A stretch of DNA of 64,000 bases from Solirubrobacterales bacterium (GTDB lineage: Bacteria; Actinomycetota; Thermoleophilia; Solirubrobacterales; 70-9). Below the pieces are notes generated by a model. That model saw only the letters and a program-made list of their open reading frames with translations. It ran no database searches and was not told where the DNA came from. The DNA lies in contig JANWHW010000028.1 in assembly GCA_025450195.1 (NCBI GenBank), forward strand, positions 1 through 64,000, written 5' to 3'. Shown here one piece after another: positions 31,096 to 39,928 of this stretch (its first letter is position 1; each line of letters opens with the position of its first letter). The position numbers and the translations under genes are program-made.

Positions 31096-31908
31096 TCAGA
31101 TGATCACCTGCACGGTGCCGCCGTCGACCGACCAGGCGGCGCCGCTCACATAGGAGGCGCGCTCCGAGCAAAGGAAGGCGATCGCCGCGGCGATCTCGCC
31201 GACCTCCGCGAGGCGCCCAATCGGTCGCTTGGCCCCCGCGTTCGCCAGCGCCTCCTCGCGGCTCGCGGCACCGGACATATCTTGGGACTGGTCGAGCAGA
31301 CCACCGGGCTCCATCCAGAGCTCCGCCTCTACCGGGCCTGGGCAGATCGCGTTTACCAGCACCCCATGCTTTGCGTAACGGTCGGCGAAGAGCCGGGACA
31401 GCGACAGCTCCGCAGCCTTGGCGACCGAGTACTCGGGCATCGCCGCCGAGGGGCGCTTGCCGGCTGTCGAGCAGACGTTGACGATCCGCCCCCAGCCCCG
31501 CTCCGCCATCGACGGAGCCGCGGCCCTCATCGCTCGCAGCGGTGCCATCACATTCAGCTCGTACTGCGCACGCCAATCCTCGTCGGGAACCTCGTCCAGG
31601 TCGCGCCACTTGGCCGCACCGGCATTGTTGACCAAGACGTCAAGGGCGCCGAAGTCCTGCTCGGCGGCGGCGAGGATGTGGTCGCCTGCCGACTCATCGG
31701 TCACGTCAAGGGTTAGATGCTCCGCCCTGCCACCGGCCTGCGCGCCCGCTACCGCGACTTCCTTGGTCGCCTCGGCCAGGCGCTCCTCGTTGCGTGCCAC
31801 TAGCAGCACCGAAGCCCCCTCGGCGCAGAGCAGCCGCGAAGTCTCCAGTCCGATGCCCCGGCTGGCCCCGGTAACCACGCAGGTTCGCCCTTTCAGGCCG
31901 AGGTCCAC
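31096..31908 (-). CDS. Short-chain dehydrogenase/reductase
   Basis: 270 residues from the GTG at 31908; the longer frame overlaps the adenosyltransferase and is shadow. Cofactor motif TGASRGIGLETSRLL, NNAG structural motif (DVLVNNAGAAK), catalytic Ser within NVCSTAGKRPS and YSVAK. FabG-like in length and C-terminus (SYVSGAAWSVDGGTVQ). Substrate unknown. Confidence 0.9.
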   Translation of the reverse strand: MDLGLKGRTCVVTGASRGIGLETSRLLCAEGASVLLVARNEERLAEATKEVAVAGAQAGGRAEHLTLDVTDESAGDHILAAAEQDFGALDVLVNNAGAAKWRDLDEVPDEDWRAQYELNVMAPLRAMRAAAPSMAERGWGRIVNVCSTAGKRPSAAMPEYSVAKAAELSLSRLFADRYAKHGVLVNAICPGPVEAELWMEPGGLLDQSQDMSGAASREEALANAGAKRPIGRLAEVGEIAAAIAFLCSERASYVSGAAWSVDGGTVQVII

Positions 31909-31951
31909 TAGAGAGGCTCGAATTCCCGCCGCCGCCAGCGAGCGACGACCT

Positions 31952-32530
31952 TCACGATTGCGACTTGCGCCGGCCCTCGAACAGCGCCGGTTCCCCGACG
32001 TCGGCGAAGCGGGCGAGGGCGTAGGCGTAGTCGGAGGCGCGATTGACGAAGTGGATGACGGTCTCGCCGGCCAGCTCTCCCGCCTCGGCAAGGGCGCTGA
32101 TTTGACGCTCAGCACGGCGGATAGTGGTGCGGGCGACGTCGAGCTGAGCGGAGAGCTGGTTGCCTCCGGGGATCACGAACTGGGGAGGCAGCTCGACCTG
32201 ATCCATGTAGTGATCGATTCGTTCCTCGAGCTCCGCGACCATCGCCTCGGTGGTGCGGCTTATTCCGTCTTCGAGTCGCTCGGCGGCCTCCGGAGCGGTT
32301 GCAAGCTCAGCCCCGGCGACGAAGAGATCGTTCTGGAGGCGGAGGATGTCGGCGGCCAGCTCCGCTTGGTCAGGGTCGAGCGAGCAAAGGGCGCGGGCCA
32401 CGCCCAACTCTGAGCAGGCCTCATCGAGCGTGCCGTAGGCGGAGGTGCGACCGTGATGCTTGGGAACGCGACCGCCGTACCAAAGGGAAGTCGAGCCATC
32501 GTCGCCCTTGCGCGTATAGATTTTCACCAC
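31952..32530 (-). CDS. Cob(I)alamin adenosyltransferase, PduO type
   Basis: 192 residues. The ATP-binding N-terminus IYTRKGDDGSTSLWYGGRVPK (residues 4-24) and the ending FVNRASDYAYALARF are family hallmarks, as are RTTIRRAERQI and LPPQFVIPGGNQ. Converts cob(I)alamin to adenosylcobalamin. It suggests that the cell uses B12-dependent enzymes such as methylmalonyl-CoA mutase, which are not in this window. Confidence 0.93.
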   Translation of the reverse strand: MVKIYTRKGDDGSTSLWYGGRVPKHHGRTSAYGTLDEACSELGVARALCSLDPDQAELAADILRLQNDLFVAGAELATAPEAAERLEDGISRTTEAMVAELEERIDHYMDQVELPPQFVIPGGNQLSAQLDVARTTIRRAERQISALAEAGELAGETVIHFVNRASDYAYALARFADVGEPALFEGRRKSQS

Positions 32531-32591
32531 TGGGTGGTCATCCTACGCAGGTGGGTTTAAGATCGGCGGGTCGAGAAAGGGAGCGAGGCGG

Positions 32592-33074
32592 ATGCGCAAG
32601 TTGATGGTCGGTGTCGTTGCAATTGCGTTGCTGTTGGCAGCCGCGGCGAGCGCCAAACAGGTGAACAAAGGGCCCCGGCTCAACGGCTCCTTCCGGATGA
32701 CGGCGACGATCCTCAGCAACGACGTCGGCATCCAGCCGGGCTCGGTTACGACCGACGTTTACGTGTTCAAATCGAGCTGTGGCAAAGGCGGCTGCCCCAG
32801 CGTCGGCTTGACCCGGGAGTCCGGCGACAGGGACGTCAAGTCGACGTTGAAAAAGACGGCGCCGGGTGTCTATAAGGGCACCGAGGGGCCTGAGTCCTAC
32901 GTCTGCGTAAACCCGATCGGGACCCCCGGGACGTTCACCGGCGATCACAAGGTCACGGTAACGAAAGCCAAAAATGGGAAAGCGCAGAAAATCTCCGGCA
33001 AGCTCGTGATTCACATCAGCGGCTGCACCGAGACGATTGAGGAAGTCAGCCTGAAGGGGAAGCTGACTCAGTAG
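32592..33074 (+). CDS. Secreted protein of unknown function
   Basis: 160 residues. Signal peptide MRKLMVGVVAIALLLAAAASA with AxA cleavage. The mature part has four cysteines (SSCGKGGCPS, SYVCVN, ISGCTE) that could form two disulfides and many beta-prone segments (SFRMTATILS, KVTVTKAKNGKAQKISGKLVIHI). No recognised domain. AGGGAG precedes the ATG. Confidence 0.7.
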   Translation: MRKLMVGVVAIALLLAAAASAKQVNKGPRLNGSFRMTATILSNDVGIQPGSVTTDVYVFKSSCGKGGCPSVGLTRESGDRDVKSTLKKTAPGVYKGTEGPESYVCVNPIGTPGTFTGDHKVTVTKAKNGKAQKISGKLVIHISGCTETIEEVSLKGKLTQ

Positions 33075-33110
33075 GGCACGTGAGCCGGCCCCCGCCGGCT
33101 CAGGCGAAGG

Positions 33111-34394
33111 TCAGCCGACCGGGTTGAAGACGAGCCCGGTGAGGACCTTCGGGAAGAAGTAGGTCGACTTCGGCGGCATGTTTTCGTCGCTTTCGCAGAT
33201 CGCGCGGACCTGGTCGACCGGGATCGGGCGAAGGATGAAGGCGACGTCGTAGGTCCCCTCCTCGAGCAGGGTGAGCGAATCCTCGACGCTCTTCGCATAG
33301 CCGAGGCCTCGCTTGGCGAGGATGTCGTCTTCGCTCATCCCGGCGATCCCCTTCAGAACCAGCGTCTCGAGGATCGCAGCGTCGAGGCGACGGTAGGCCT
33401 CCGGCTTGCCGGCCAGCTGCTCGTCGAGCTTGGCGACGTCCTTGAGCTTCAGGCGAAAGCCACGCTTGTGGTGGGAGTCGTAGAGGCCAAACACCCCAAC
33501 TCCCTCCTCGCCGAGTGGGTTGAGCTCCTCGACCGGCACCTCGGTCACCTCGAACAGCTCGCGCAGCCCCTCGCCGAGGCGCTGCTGGCGATCGGGGTCG
33601 CCGGCGTAGCCAGAGAGGAGGCGGTGGGTGGGGAAGACGGTGAGGCCCGGGTCGTCGAGCCCGGTCAGGGCCATCAGCGTGTAGTTGTGCTCGCCTTCGC
33701 CGCCGATCTCATCGCGGTAGGCGATCGCCGTCTCGTAGCGGTGGTGACCGTCGGCGATCAGCAGCTGCGCACCGGACAGCAGCTCGGTCACCTGCTCGTG
33801 GATCGTCGGATCGCCGACTCGCCAGACCTTGGTCACGGTGCCGCCTGCGTCGGTCGCTTCGCCCCAGGGCTGCTCTGGGTCGATCACGCTTGCAACCAAA
33901 GGCCAGGCGTCCTTGGTGCTCAGCGAGAAGATCGGCGAGAGGTTGTGGCGGGTGGCGCGGGTTAGGTCCAGCCGGTCCTTCTTCGGCCCGGGGAGGGTGC
34001 GCTCGTGAGGGAGCACCTGCCCTGCCTCGAAGTCCTCGACCCGAACTCGGGCCAGGATGCCGTGGCGGGTGCGAGCTGTGCCGTCGGGCCCGGTGTAATC
34101 CTGCGTCATCGCCCAGATCGCCGGCTCGGCGTCAGCGACCAATGCCCCTGCCTCACGCCATGCATCCATCGTCTCCGCGGCGCGTGCATAGGGGTCATCG
34201 CCGGTCTCGGTCGGCCCAGACTCGCCGTAGGGTTTCGGCAGGTCGATCGCGACCGCGTTGTAAGGCGAGCGCTCCAGCAGGCCCGCTCGTTGCTCGGTGT
34301 CGATCACGTCATAAGGCGGCGCTGCGACCTTGTCGAGAGACCCGACGACGTCGAGGTCGTAGTGAGTCGCGTGAATGGGGCGGACGTCAGCCAT
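33111..34394 (-). CDS. DUF1015 family protein
   Basis: 427 residues, full length. Conserved features of the family: RPIHATHYDL...VAAPPYDVIDTEQRAGLLERSPYNAVAIDLPK at the N-terminus, then LIADGHHRYETAIAYRDE and the C-terminal ENMPPKSTYFFPKVLTGLVFNPV. The family (SpoU-adjacent in some genomes, linked to serine metabolism in others) has no settled biochemical role. ATG lies before a gap leading to tRNA-Pro on the other strand. Confidence 0.88.
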   Translation of the reverse strand: MADVRPIHATHYDLDVVGSLDKVAAPPYDVIDTEQRAGLLERSPYNAVAIDLPKPYGESGPTETGDDPYARAAETMDAWREAGALVADAEPAIWAMTQDYTGPDGTARTRHGILARVRVEDFEAGQVLPHERTLPGPKKDRLDLTRATRHNLSPIFSLSTKDAWPLVASVIDPEQPWGEATDAGGTVTKVWRVGDPTIHEQVTELLSGAQLLIADGHHRYETAIAYRDEIGGEGEHNYTLMALTGLDDPGLTVFPTHRLLSGYAGDPDRQQRLGEGLRELFEVTEVPVEELNPLGEEGVGVFGLYDSHHKRGFRLKLKDVAKLDEQLAGKPEAYRRLDAAILETLVLKGIAGMSEDDILAKRGLGYAKSVEDSLTLLEEGTYDVAFILRPIPVDQVRAICESDENMPPKSTYFFPKVLTGLVFNPVG

Positions 34395-34468
34395 CGGTCG
34401 CGAAACCTAGCGGTTTGCCCTCGAAGGACTTGGCTTTGACTTGTTAAGTCGCCTTACACTGGGCGCTT

Positions 34469-34542
34469 CGGGGCGTGGCGCAGCCTGGTAGCGCGCCGCC
34501 TTTGGGTGGCGGAGGTCCCCGGTTCGAATCCGGGCGCCCCGA
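34469..34542 (+). tRNA. tRNA-Pro (anticodon TGG)
   Basis: Seven-pair acceptor CGGGGCG/CGCCCCG, D arm GCGC..GCGC, anticodon stem CCGCC/GGCGG with loop TTTGGGT, and T arm CCCGG-TTCGAAT-CCGGG. Discriminator A. The genome does not encode CCA here. TACACT at 34455-34460 is a candidate -10 box. Confidence 0.95.
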
Positions 34543-34548
34543 TTCTCT

Positions 34549-34875
34549 TCAACTGCTCGGCAGGCTTGTGATCAGCCAGCGGTCATCTACCACCCGGCGG
34601 AGTTGAATCGTCTCTCCAGCGACGACGTCGGTCAGCTCCGCGATTGACTCCGGCGGCTCGCCGTATGTCCCTGTCGGGGTGTCGCCTTCGACCTCCGCAG
34701 ACTCAATCCCGTAGCTGGTCAGAGCATCGAACTCCGACGGAGTCAGAGATTGCCGCAGGGCCGCGCCGATGACCGCCCATGCTTCGGGGCAAGTCTGCAC
34801 CTGCGTCTGAGCGGCGAGCTCCCTTTGAATTGCAGGGGAGTAGTAGGAGCATGTTCGGGGCAGCAGGGGCCGCAT
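34549..34875 (-). CDS. Hypothetical protein, possibly N-terminally truncated lipoprotein
   Basis: 108 residues. The pattern CSYYSPAIQRELAAQ...CPEAWAVIGAAL...VVDDRWLITSLPS resembles small exported SnoaL/NTF2-like lipoproteins of actinobacteria, in which the first Cys-xx-SPA segment follows a signal and linker. Here the signal part is missing from the frame. It may be a remnant or start at a non-obvious codon. No homology can be checked here. Confidence 0.45.
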   Translation of the reverse strand: MRPLLPRTCSYYSPAIQRELAAQTQVQTCPEAWAVIGAALRQSLTPSEFDALTSYGIESAEVEGDTPTGTYGEPPESIAELTDVVAGETIQLRRVVDDRWLITSLPSS

Positions 34876-35052
34876 GGGCGAAGTTATGCCATTTCCGGTG
34901 CTGAGTCAGCGCAGCTGGAGGAGCCCGAGCGGAAGTAGGCCACAAGCGGTTGGTAGGTCGCCGTTTGGGGTAATGGATCGTGTGCGTGTGGGCGCCGCGG
35001 GGCGGGGTGGACGGTTATCCAGTCAGGCTTTCCTCCGTAACTGCCGATCAAA

Positions 35053-35325
35053 GTGCCCGACATGGAGATGCATCCGGGAGGTCCAAGGCGCAGGGAACGG
35101 GTCGTGTTCGAAACCGATCGCCACATGGTGTTCGGAGATATCACGCTGCCGCCGGAGGGCTTCCAGAGCCGTTTCTCGGATGCCGTAAATCGCTCCGACA
35201 TCCCCTTTATCCCGCTGGTCAACGTCGAGATCCAACCGCTCGGCCCCGGGGAGGCGAAGAGGCATGACTTCTTGGTCCTCGCCAAGGCCCACATCAGGGT
35301 CGCTTATCCCCTCGAACAGGAATAG
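35053..35325 (+). CDS. Small conserved-looking protein (DUF6812-like)
   Basis: 90 residues. RRRERVVFETDRHMVFGDITLPPEGFQSRFSDAVNRSDIPFIPLVNVEI is the type of sequence found in small actinobacterial proteins that accompany regulators; a beta-rich fold with LPPEGFxxRxSD motif. The start could be ATG 35053 or 35059. Function unknown. Confidence 0.6.
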   Translation: MPDMEMHPGGPRRRERVVFETDRHMVFGDITLPPEGFQSRFSDAVNRSDIPFIPLVNVEIQPLGPGEAKRHDFLVLAKAHIRVAYPLEQE

Positions 35326-35342
35326 CTAATCGAGGGGGCGGC

Positions 35343-35564
35343 TCAGCGAGCCGCTGTGCGTTGCCGACTGCCTCCGGCGTAGGCGCCGAGGTCGAAGAGG
35401 AAGGCAAGCACGACGATGAACCACTCGAAGCCGACGACTCCGTCCGAAGAGCTCCACATCAGGGCATAGGCGAGGGTCGTCCAGGGGAGTAGGAAGAACC
35501 CGAGGAGGGGGACGAACCAGCTCTCGAAGGCGCGATCGAGCAGATCGGTGAACAGCCACAGCAC
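35343..35564 (-). CDS. Small membrane protein, start uncertain
   Basis: 73 residues from GTG 35564. Three hydrophobic segments (WFVPLLGFFLLPWTTLAYALMW and FEWFIVVLAFLFDLGAYAGG are clearest). The open frame continues upstream with another hydrophobic stretch (RIGCIAILFALISPRLALFV) but has no ATG, GTG or TTG before its stop, so the true start is unclear. Unknown family. Confidence 0.5.
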   Translation of the reverse strand: MLWLFTDLLDRAFESWFVPLLGFFLLPWTTLAYALMWSSSDGVVGFEWFIVVLAFLFDLGAYAGGSRQRTAAR

Positions 35565-35748
35565 GAACAGCGCCAGCCGGGGCGAGATAAGCGCGAAGAG
35601 GATTGCGATGCAGCCGATGCGTGGAACCTATCCCCGCCCGGGCACGGAAACAAGTGACTCGTCGCGATTGCAAGGTCATCTGAAGCGCCTAGATGGTCGA
35701 TCACGGTCGCGTGGGGCTGGCGCGTGGGAATCAACCTTCTAGGGTTTT

Positions 35749-35785
35749 GGGCGAGTTGCTCTTGCATAGCGAGAGGAAATCGCCC
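35749..35785. repeat. 37-bp hairpin repeat, copy 2
   Basis: GGGCGA-GTTG-CTCTTGC-ATA-GCGAGAG-GAAA-TCGCCC, matching 31050-31086. The outer arms are better paired here. It lies 32 bases upstream of msrA. Confidence 0.7.
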
Positions 35786-35817
35786 CGGCGACTTGCCGCC
35801 ATCGCTACTTTGGGTAT

Positions 35818-36495
35818 ATGAACCGGCTCGGAAAGCTGATGACGATGCTGAATCCTGAGAAGGCGAAGATGCCGACCGCCGAGAATGCGCTGCCTGGGCG
35901 CAGTGCGCCGGCGTTCTCGGTTCCTGAGAGCCATGCCGTCCTCGGCGCTCCTCTGACGCCACCGTTCCCCGATGGGGTCGAGACCGCCTACTTCGCGCTT
36001 GGCTGCTTCTGGGGCGCGGAGCGGCTCTTCTGGGAGCTGGATGGTGTCTACACGACCGCCGTCGGCTACATGAACGGAATCACGCCGAACCCCACCTACG
36101 AGGAGGTCTGCAGCGGGCAAACCGGGCATGCCGAGGCGGTGCTGGTCGCCTTTGACCCTGTGAAGATCGCCTACGCTGATCTGCTCAAGGTCTTCTTCGA
36201 GGAGCACGACCCGACCCAGGGGATGCGTCAGGGCAACGACGTCGGCACCCAGTATCGCTCGGGGATCTACTTCGCCAACGATGCTCAGAAGGCGACCGGG
36301 GAGATGGGGCTGCGTGCCTACGAAGAGGCGTTGCAGGCCGCCGGGCACGAGCCGATCACGACCGAGCTTCAACCCGCCGAGCCGTTCTATTACGCCGAGG
36401 ACTATCACCAGCAGTACCTGCACAAGGTGCCGAATGGCTACTGCGGGCTGGCCGGCACCGGGGTTTCCTGCCGTATCCCGAGCACAGCTTCCTAG
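35818..36495 (+). CDS. msrA: Peptide methionine sulfoxide reductase A
   Basis: 225 residues. Catalytic Cys in [21 protein letters not shown] (near residue 62) and the signature [27 protein letters not shown] with resolving Cys residues. Reduces methionine-S-sulfoxide using thioredoxin. The first about 45 residues are an N-terminal extension also seen in many MsrA of this type. Confidence 0.95.
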   Translation: MNRLGKLMTMLNPEKAKMPTAENALPGRSAPAFSVPESHAVLGAPLTPPFPDGVETAYFALGCFWGAERLFWELDGVYTTAVGYMNGITPNPTYEEVCSGQTGHAEAVLVAFDPVKIAYADLLKVFFEEHDPTQGMRQGNDVGTQYRSGIYFANDAQKATGEMGLRAYEEALQAAGHEPITTELQPAEPFYYAEDYHQQYLHKVPNGYCGLAGTGVSCRIPSTAS

Positions 36496-36516
36496 CCCGC
36501 ACTCCGGCGCGGCGAA

Positions 36517-36522
36517 TAGCAT
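36517..36522 (+). promoter_or_regulatory. -10 box before the large membrane protein gene
   Basis: TAGCAT nine bases from the GTG at 36532. Confidence 0.35.
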
Positions 36523-36531
36523 CCCGCGACC

Positions 36532-38706
36532 GTGACCCCTTCCTTTGGCTCCTATCTCGCCGGCTGTCTCGCGACGATCGGCATCGTTGCGGCCGTTGGC
36601 CTGGGCGGCTACTGGCTGCGGCGTTGGATAGTGCCGGAATTCTCGGGGGCGCTGGCGCGCCTTGCCGACGCGACGATCGCCGTCGCCCTGCTGCTAATCG
36701 CGCTCGAGGTGCTTGGGACGCTGAGCATCCTGACCTTTGGCTGGGCGGTCATCGTCTGCATCGCCGTGGGGCTTGGCGCAGCGTGGCTCGGATGGCTGAA
36801 GGCGCCCGCCGGCAGGCGCGAGGTCTCGGCGCCGAAGGTGCAGAACTTGGCTCTCCTGATCGCGGTTGGCGTCGCCTCCTGGGCGGTTGCCGAGTGGACT
36901 TTCCCCACCCAGCTGAGCCTTGACTACGGCATGTTCGGGGGGGACACGACCTGGTACCACATGCCGTTTGCCGCACGGATCGCGCAGGAAGGATCGACGG
37001 TCCACCTCCACTACACCGATCCCCTCCGGCTCGCCGCCTGGTTCTATCCGGGCAGCTCGGAGCTGATCCACGGCAGCGCGATCGTCTTCTTCAAGAGCGA
37101 CTGGCTCTCGCCGCTGATCAACATGGTCTGGCTCTCGATTGGGCTGCTCGCTGCCTGGTGCGTCGGGCGCCCCTACAAGGTCGGTCCGGCGACCATGGTT
37201 GCCGCGGCCCTTGTCTGCTCGGCCGGGGTGATGATCGAAACCCAGCCGGGAGAGGGCCGCAACGACATCATGGGCCTCGCTTTCCTGGTCGCCTTTGCCG
37301 CCTTTTTGATCAACGGCCATCAGCGGCGCGCGCCCGCAACGGGGGCGATCCAGGACGCCCCCGAGCGCGACGCGCCGCTGCTCGACAAGGGGCCGCTGAT
37401 CCTGGCTGGGGTCGCCGCGGGGCTGGCGGTCTCGGTGAAGTTGCCGCTGCTGGTGCCGGTGGCGGCGATCACGATCGGCATGGTCGTCGTCAGCGGTGCC
37501 GGGCGGCGACTGATGACCGCGGCGGCGATCGGCATTCCCGCCTTCGTGGTCGGCGGCTACTGGTATGTGCGGGCGGCGATCCACACCGGAGGCAACCCGA
37601 TCCCCCTGACCGGCGGAGGGCCGCTGCATCTGCCGCGACCCGACCAGATGCCGCTTGACCCGCGCCCCCGCTTCGCGGTCGCCGATTACCTGACCAACCC
37701 GACGATCTACCGCAAGTGGTTCTTCCCCCAGCTCGACAACGCGCTTGGGTCGCTCTGGCCGCTGATCTTGATCATCGCCGTGGCCGCCGCCGTTTACATC
37801 GCCTTCCGCTCGCGCAACCAGATCCTCCGCGTGCTGGCGGTGGCTGCCCTGTTGACGGCCGCCGTGTACCTCTTCACGCCGCTCACCGCGGCGGGGCAGG
37901 AGGGGTCGCCAACCGGCTTCTTCACCAACACCCGCTATCTGATGCCGGGCTTGATCTTGGCCTTGACCCTGTTGCCGATCGCGCGGCCGCTGCGAGCGCC
38001 CGACAGCCGTGCCTGGCAGACGCTGCTCTTCCTAACCGGCATTTACGCGATCACCGTTCTAACGACGCCGCGCTGGTATCCGGGCTACATCGTCGGCACG
38101 GTCTTCCTCACGCTCGCCCTCGTTTGGGCCCCAGGCGGCCTTGCCCTACTCCGCTCTCGCGGAGAGGTAACCCGCGGGTTCGTGGCGCTCTCCGCCGGCG
38201 CGATCCTTCTGTTCGCCGTGGTGTTCGGCCGTGCGCAGGAGGTCCAGTACTACAAGCATCACTACACCCGCACGACCCCCTTCCTCGGGGAAGGGGGCCC
38301 GCAGGAGGCATATGCCTTCGCCCACAACCTGGACGACAAGCGGATCGGCATCGCCGGCTCGGGTGAGATCTTCTTCGGGCAATACGGCTTCTACGGCAAG
38401 AACCTCGACAACTACGTCCAATACATCGGGGCGGAGGGGTCGAAGGGCCAGTACCGGCTGGCCACGAGCTGCCGTCAGTTCCGACGCCTGATCAACGCCG
38501 GTGACTACGACTACTTGATTCTCAGCAAGTTCACTCAGGACGCCGCCGACTCTCCTTACTGGTATCCGATCTACGCCTGGGTGAAGACGGATCCGGCGCT
38601 TGAACTGGTCGTCGCCGAGCCGAAAATCACCCCCCAGCCCGATTTCGTGTTCAAGGTCAACGGCAGGCTTCGACCCGCTGGCTGCGCCGGTCTCGGCAAC
38701 GCCTGA
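36532..38706 (+). CDS. Large polytopic membrane protein, glycosyltransferase-like
   Basis: 724 residues from GTG. About 12-13 transmembrane helices. A long non-membrane loop after helix 5 (LDYGMFGGDTTWYHMPFAARIAQEGS) has an acidic pair near the N-terminal helices, as in GT-C-fold glycosyltransferases, and a C-terminal soluble domain (about 580-724, IGIAGSGEIFFGQYGFYGKNLDNYVQYIG) follows. Probably works on lipid-linked sugars at the outer membrane face. The specific family is not certain. It stands alone between msrA and a hydrolase. Confidence 0.72.
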   Translation: MTPSFGSYLAGCLATIGIVAAVGLGGYWLRRWIVPEFSGALARLADATIAVALLLIALEVLGTLSILTFGWAVIVCIAVGLGAAWLGWLKAPAGRREVSAPKVQNLALLIAVGVASWAVAEWTFPTQLSLDYGMFGGDTTWYHMPFAARIAQEGSTVHLHYTDPLRLAAWFYPGSSELIHGSAIVFFKSDWLSPLINMVWLSIGLLAAWCVGRPYKVGPATMVAAALVCSAGVMIETQPGEGRNDIMGLAFLVAFAAFLINGHQRRAPATGAIQDAPERDAPLLDKGPLILAGVAAGLAVSVKLPLLVPVAAITIGMVVVSGAGRRLMTAAAIGIPAFVVGGYWYVRAAIHTGGNPIPLTGGGPLHLPRPDQMPLDPRPRFAVADYLTNPTIYRKWFFPQLDNALGSLWPLILIIAVAAAVYIAFRSRNQILRVLAVAALLTAAVYLFTPLTAAGQEGSPTGFFTNTRYLMPGLILALTLLPIARPLRAPDSRAWQTLLFLTGIYAITVLTTPRWYPGYIVGTVFLTLALVWAPGGLALLRSRGEVTRGFVALSAGAILLFAVVFGRAQEVQYYKHHYTRTTPFLGEGGPQEAYAFAHNLDDKRIGIAGSGEIFFGQYGFYGKNLDNYVQYIGAEGSKGQYRLATSCRQFRRLINAGDYDYLILSKFTQDAADSPYWYPIYAWVKTDPALELVVAEPKITPQPDFVFKVNGRLRPAGCAGLGNA

Positions 38707-38751
38707 GCGCAGCTTTATAGAGCGCTGACCGCAGGCTCTATGGATGGGCTC

Positions 38752-39552
38752 TTAGACCGTCGCCAGGGCGTGGTCGCGGATCAATTCCGCTGAGCGCTCA
38801 GGTTGCTCCCACCAGAACATGTGGCCAACGCCCTCCAGCGTCTCCAGGCGAGCGGGGATCAGCGAGGCGATCTCCCGCCCATTGCTGTGGCCAAGCATCC
38901 GGTCAGCGTCGCCGTGGATGGTCAAGGTGGGAAGGGCGATTTGGCTGAGGCGCTCATGCGTGTTGTGGGCGCCGCAGGCGCGCATCTGCTGCAGGACGAC
39001 CGGTTGCGGGGCGGGCAGTGCAGCTCCCATCTCCGCGAAGGCTGCAAAGCGCGAGTCGTCCTCTCGGAAGCTCGGGGAGAGGTTGAGCTCCCACATCGCC
39101 CGGAAGACCTGTTCGGGCTCACCGGAGGTATAAGCCGTGCCGAGGAGCTGGAGATCCTCGGGAGCCATCAGCGATCCCTGGGGGCCTCCGCAGTAGCTGG
39201 CGCCAATCGTCAGGGTGCGGATGCGCTCGGGATGGGCGAGCGCCAGCTCCTGGGCGATCATCCCGCCCATCGAGATCCCGACCAGGTGCGCACATTCGAT
39301 TTCCAATGCGTCGAGCAGCGCCGCCGTGTCGTTGGCGAGGTCGGCGATCGTGAACGGCAGCTCAGCCTCGCCCGATTTCCCCATCCCACGGTTGTCGAAG
39401 ACGATGCAGTCGAAGTCTCGCTCGAGCGCGGAGAGGAAGGGGCGCCCCCAGGTCATGTGGGTGGCGCTCATCCCTTGGATCAGCAGCATTGGCTCGCCGC
39501 TGCCGGCCTGCTCGTAGTAGAGCTCGGTTCCCCCCGCATCGACACTCGGCAT
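38752..39552 (-). CDS. Alpha/beta hydrolase
   Basis: 266 residues. Nucleophile elbow GISMGGMIAQELAL (Ser about 99), acid in TIHGDADRML and His in GVGHMFWWEQPERS complete the triad. The oxyanion residues are in LIQGMSATHMTW. Resembles 3-oxoadipate enol-lactonase or haloperoxidase-type hydrolases; the substrate is unknown. Confidence 0.9.
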   Translation of the reverse strand: MPSVDAGGTELYYEQAGSGEPMLLIQGMSATHMTWGRPFLSALERDFDCIVFDNRGMGKSGEAELPFTIADLANDTAALLDALEIECAHLVGISMGGMIAQELALAHPERIRTLTIGASYCGGPQGSLMAPEDLQLLGTAYTSGEPEQVFRAMWELNLSPSFREDDSRFAAFAEMGAALPAPQPVVLQQMRACGAHNTHERLSQIALPTLTIHGDADRMLGHSNGREIASLIPARLETLEGVGHMFWWEQPERSAELIRDHALATV

Positions 39553-39643
39553 TTGCCGATCCTATGCGACTGGCCTTGCGTAGCGCGAAGCCACCCGACC
39601 AGATAACCCTGAGCTTTTAGGCTGTTCCCTGCCGCTCAGGCAA

Positions 39644-39716
39644 GCCCCCGTAGCTCAGTGGACAGAGCGACGGCCTTCTAAGCCGTGGGTCGCTGGTTCG
39701 AATCCAGCCGGGGGCG
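39644..39716 (+). tRNA. tRNA-Arg (anticodon TCT)
   Basis: Acceptor GCCCCCG/CGGGGGC, D arm GCTC..GAGC, anticodon stem ACGGC/GCCGT with loop CTTCTAA, T arm GCTGG-TTCGAAT-CCAGC, discriminator G. TAGGCT at 39619-39624 is a candidate -10 box. The rest of 39553-39928 holds no gene that I can support. Confidence 0.95.
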
Positions 39717-39916
39717 CTGCTGAATCAGTCCTCGCGCTCCACGGTCCAAGTGGAGATGAAGTCGTGCCCACGAGGACCCGCTTGCCGATCATCCGAGTCG
39801 CCTTCTCGGCCCAGTAGGGAGGTGGCTCGGACACCCTCACCTATTCGGCAAAGTTGGTTGCCCCGCTTGAACCGGTTGCCTCTGCGGCAAAAGCCGGCCT
39901 GGGTCGGCTCAGACGC

Positions 39917-39922
39917 TAGATT
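39917..39922 (+). promoter_or_regulatory. -10 box, leaderless arrangement
   Basis: TAGATT followed by six bases and the GTG at 39929. Confidence 0.5.
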
Positions 39923-39928
39923 TGACCT

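Noticed and set aside
34703-34945. Minus-strand 80-codon frame overlapping the hypothetical gene at 34549
   Set aside because: It is in another frame without a plausible protein pattern; it might represent a frameshifted N-terminus, but nothing in it resembles a signal peptide with lipobox.
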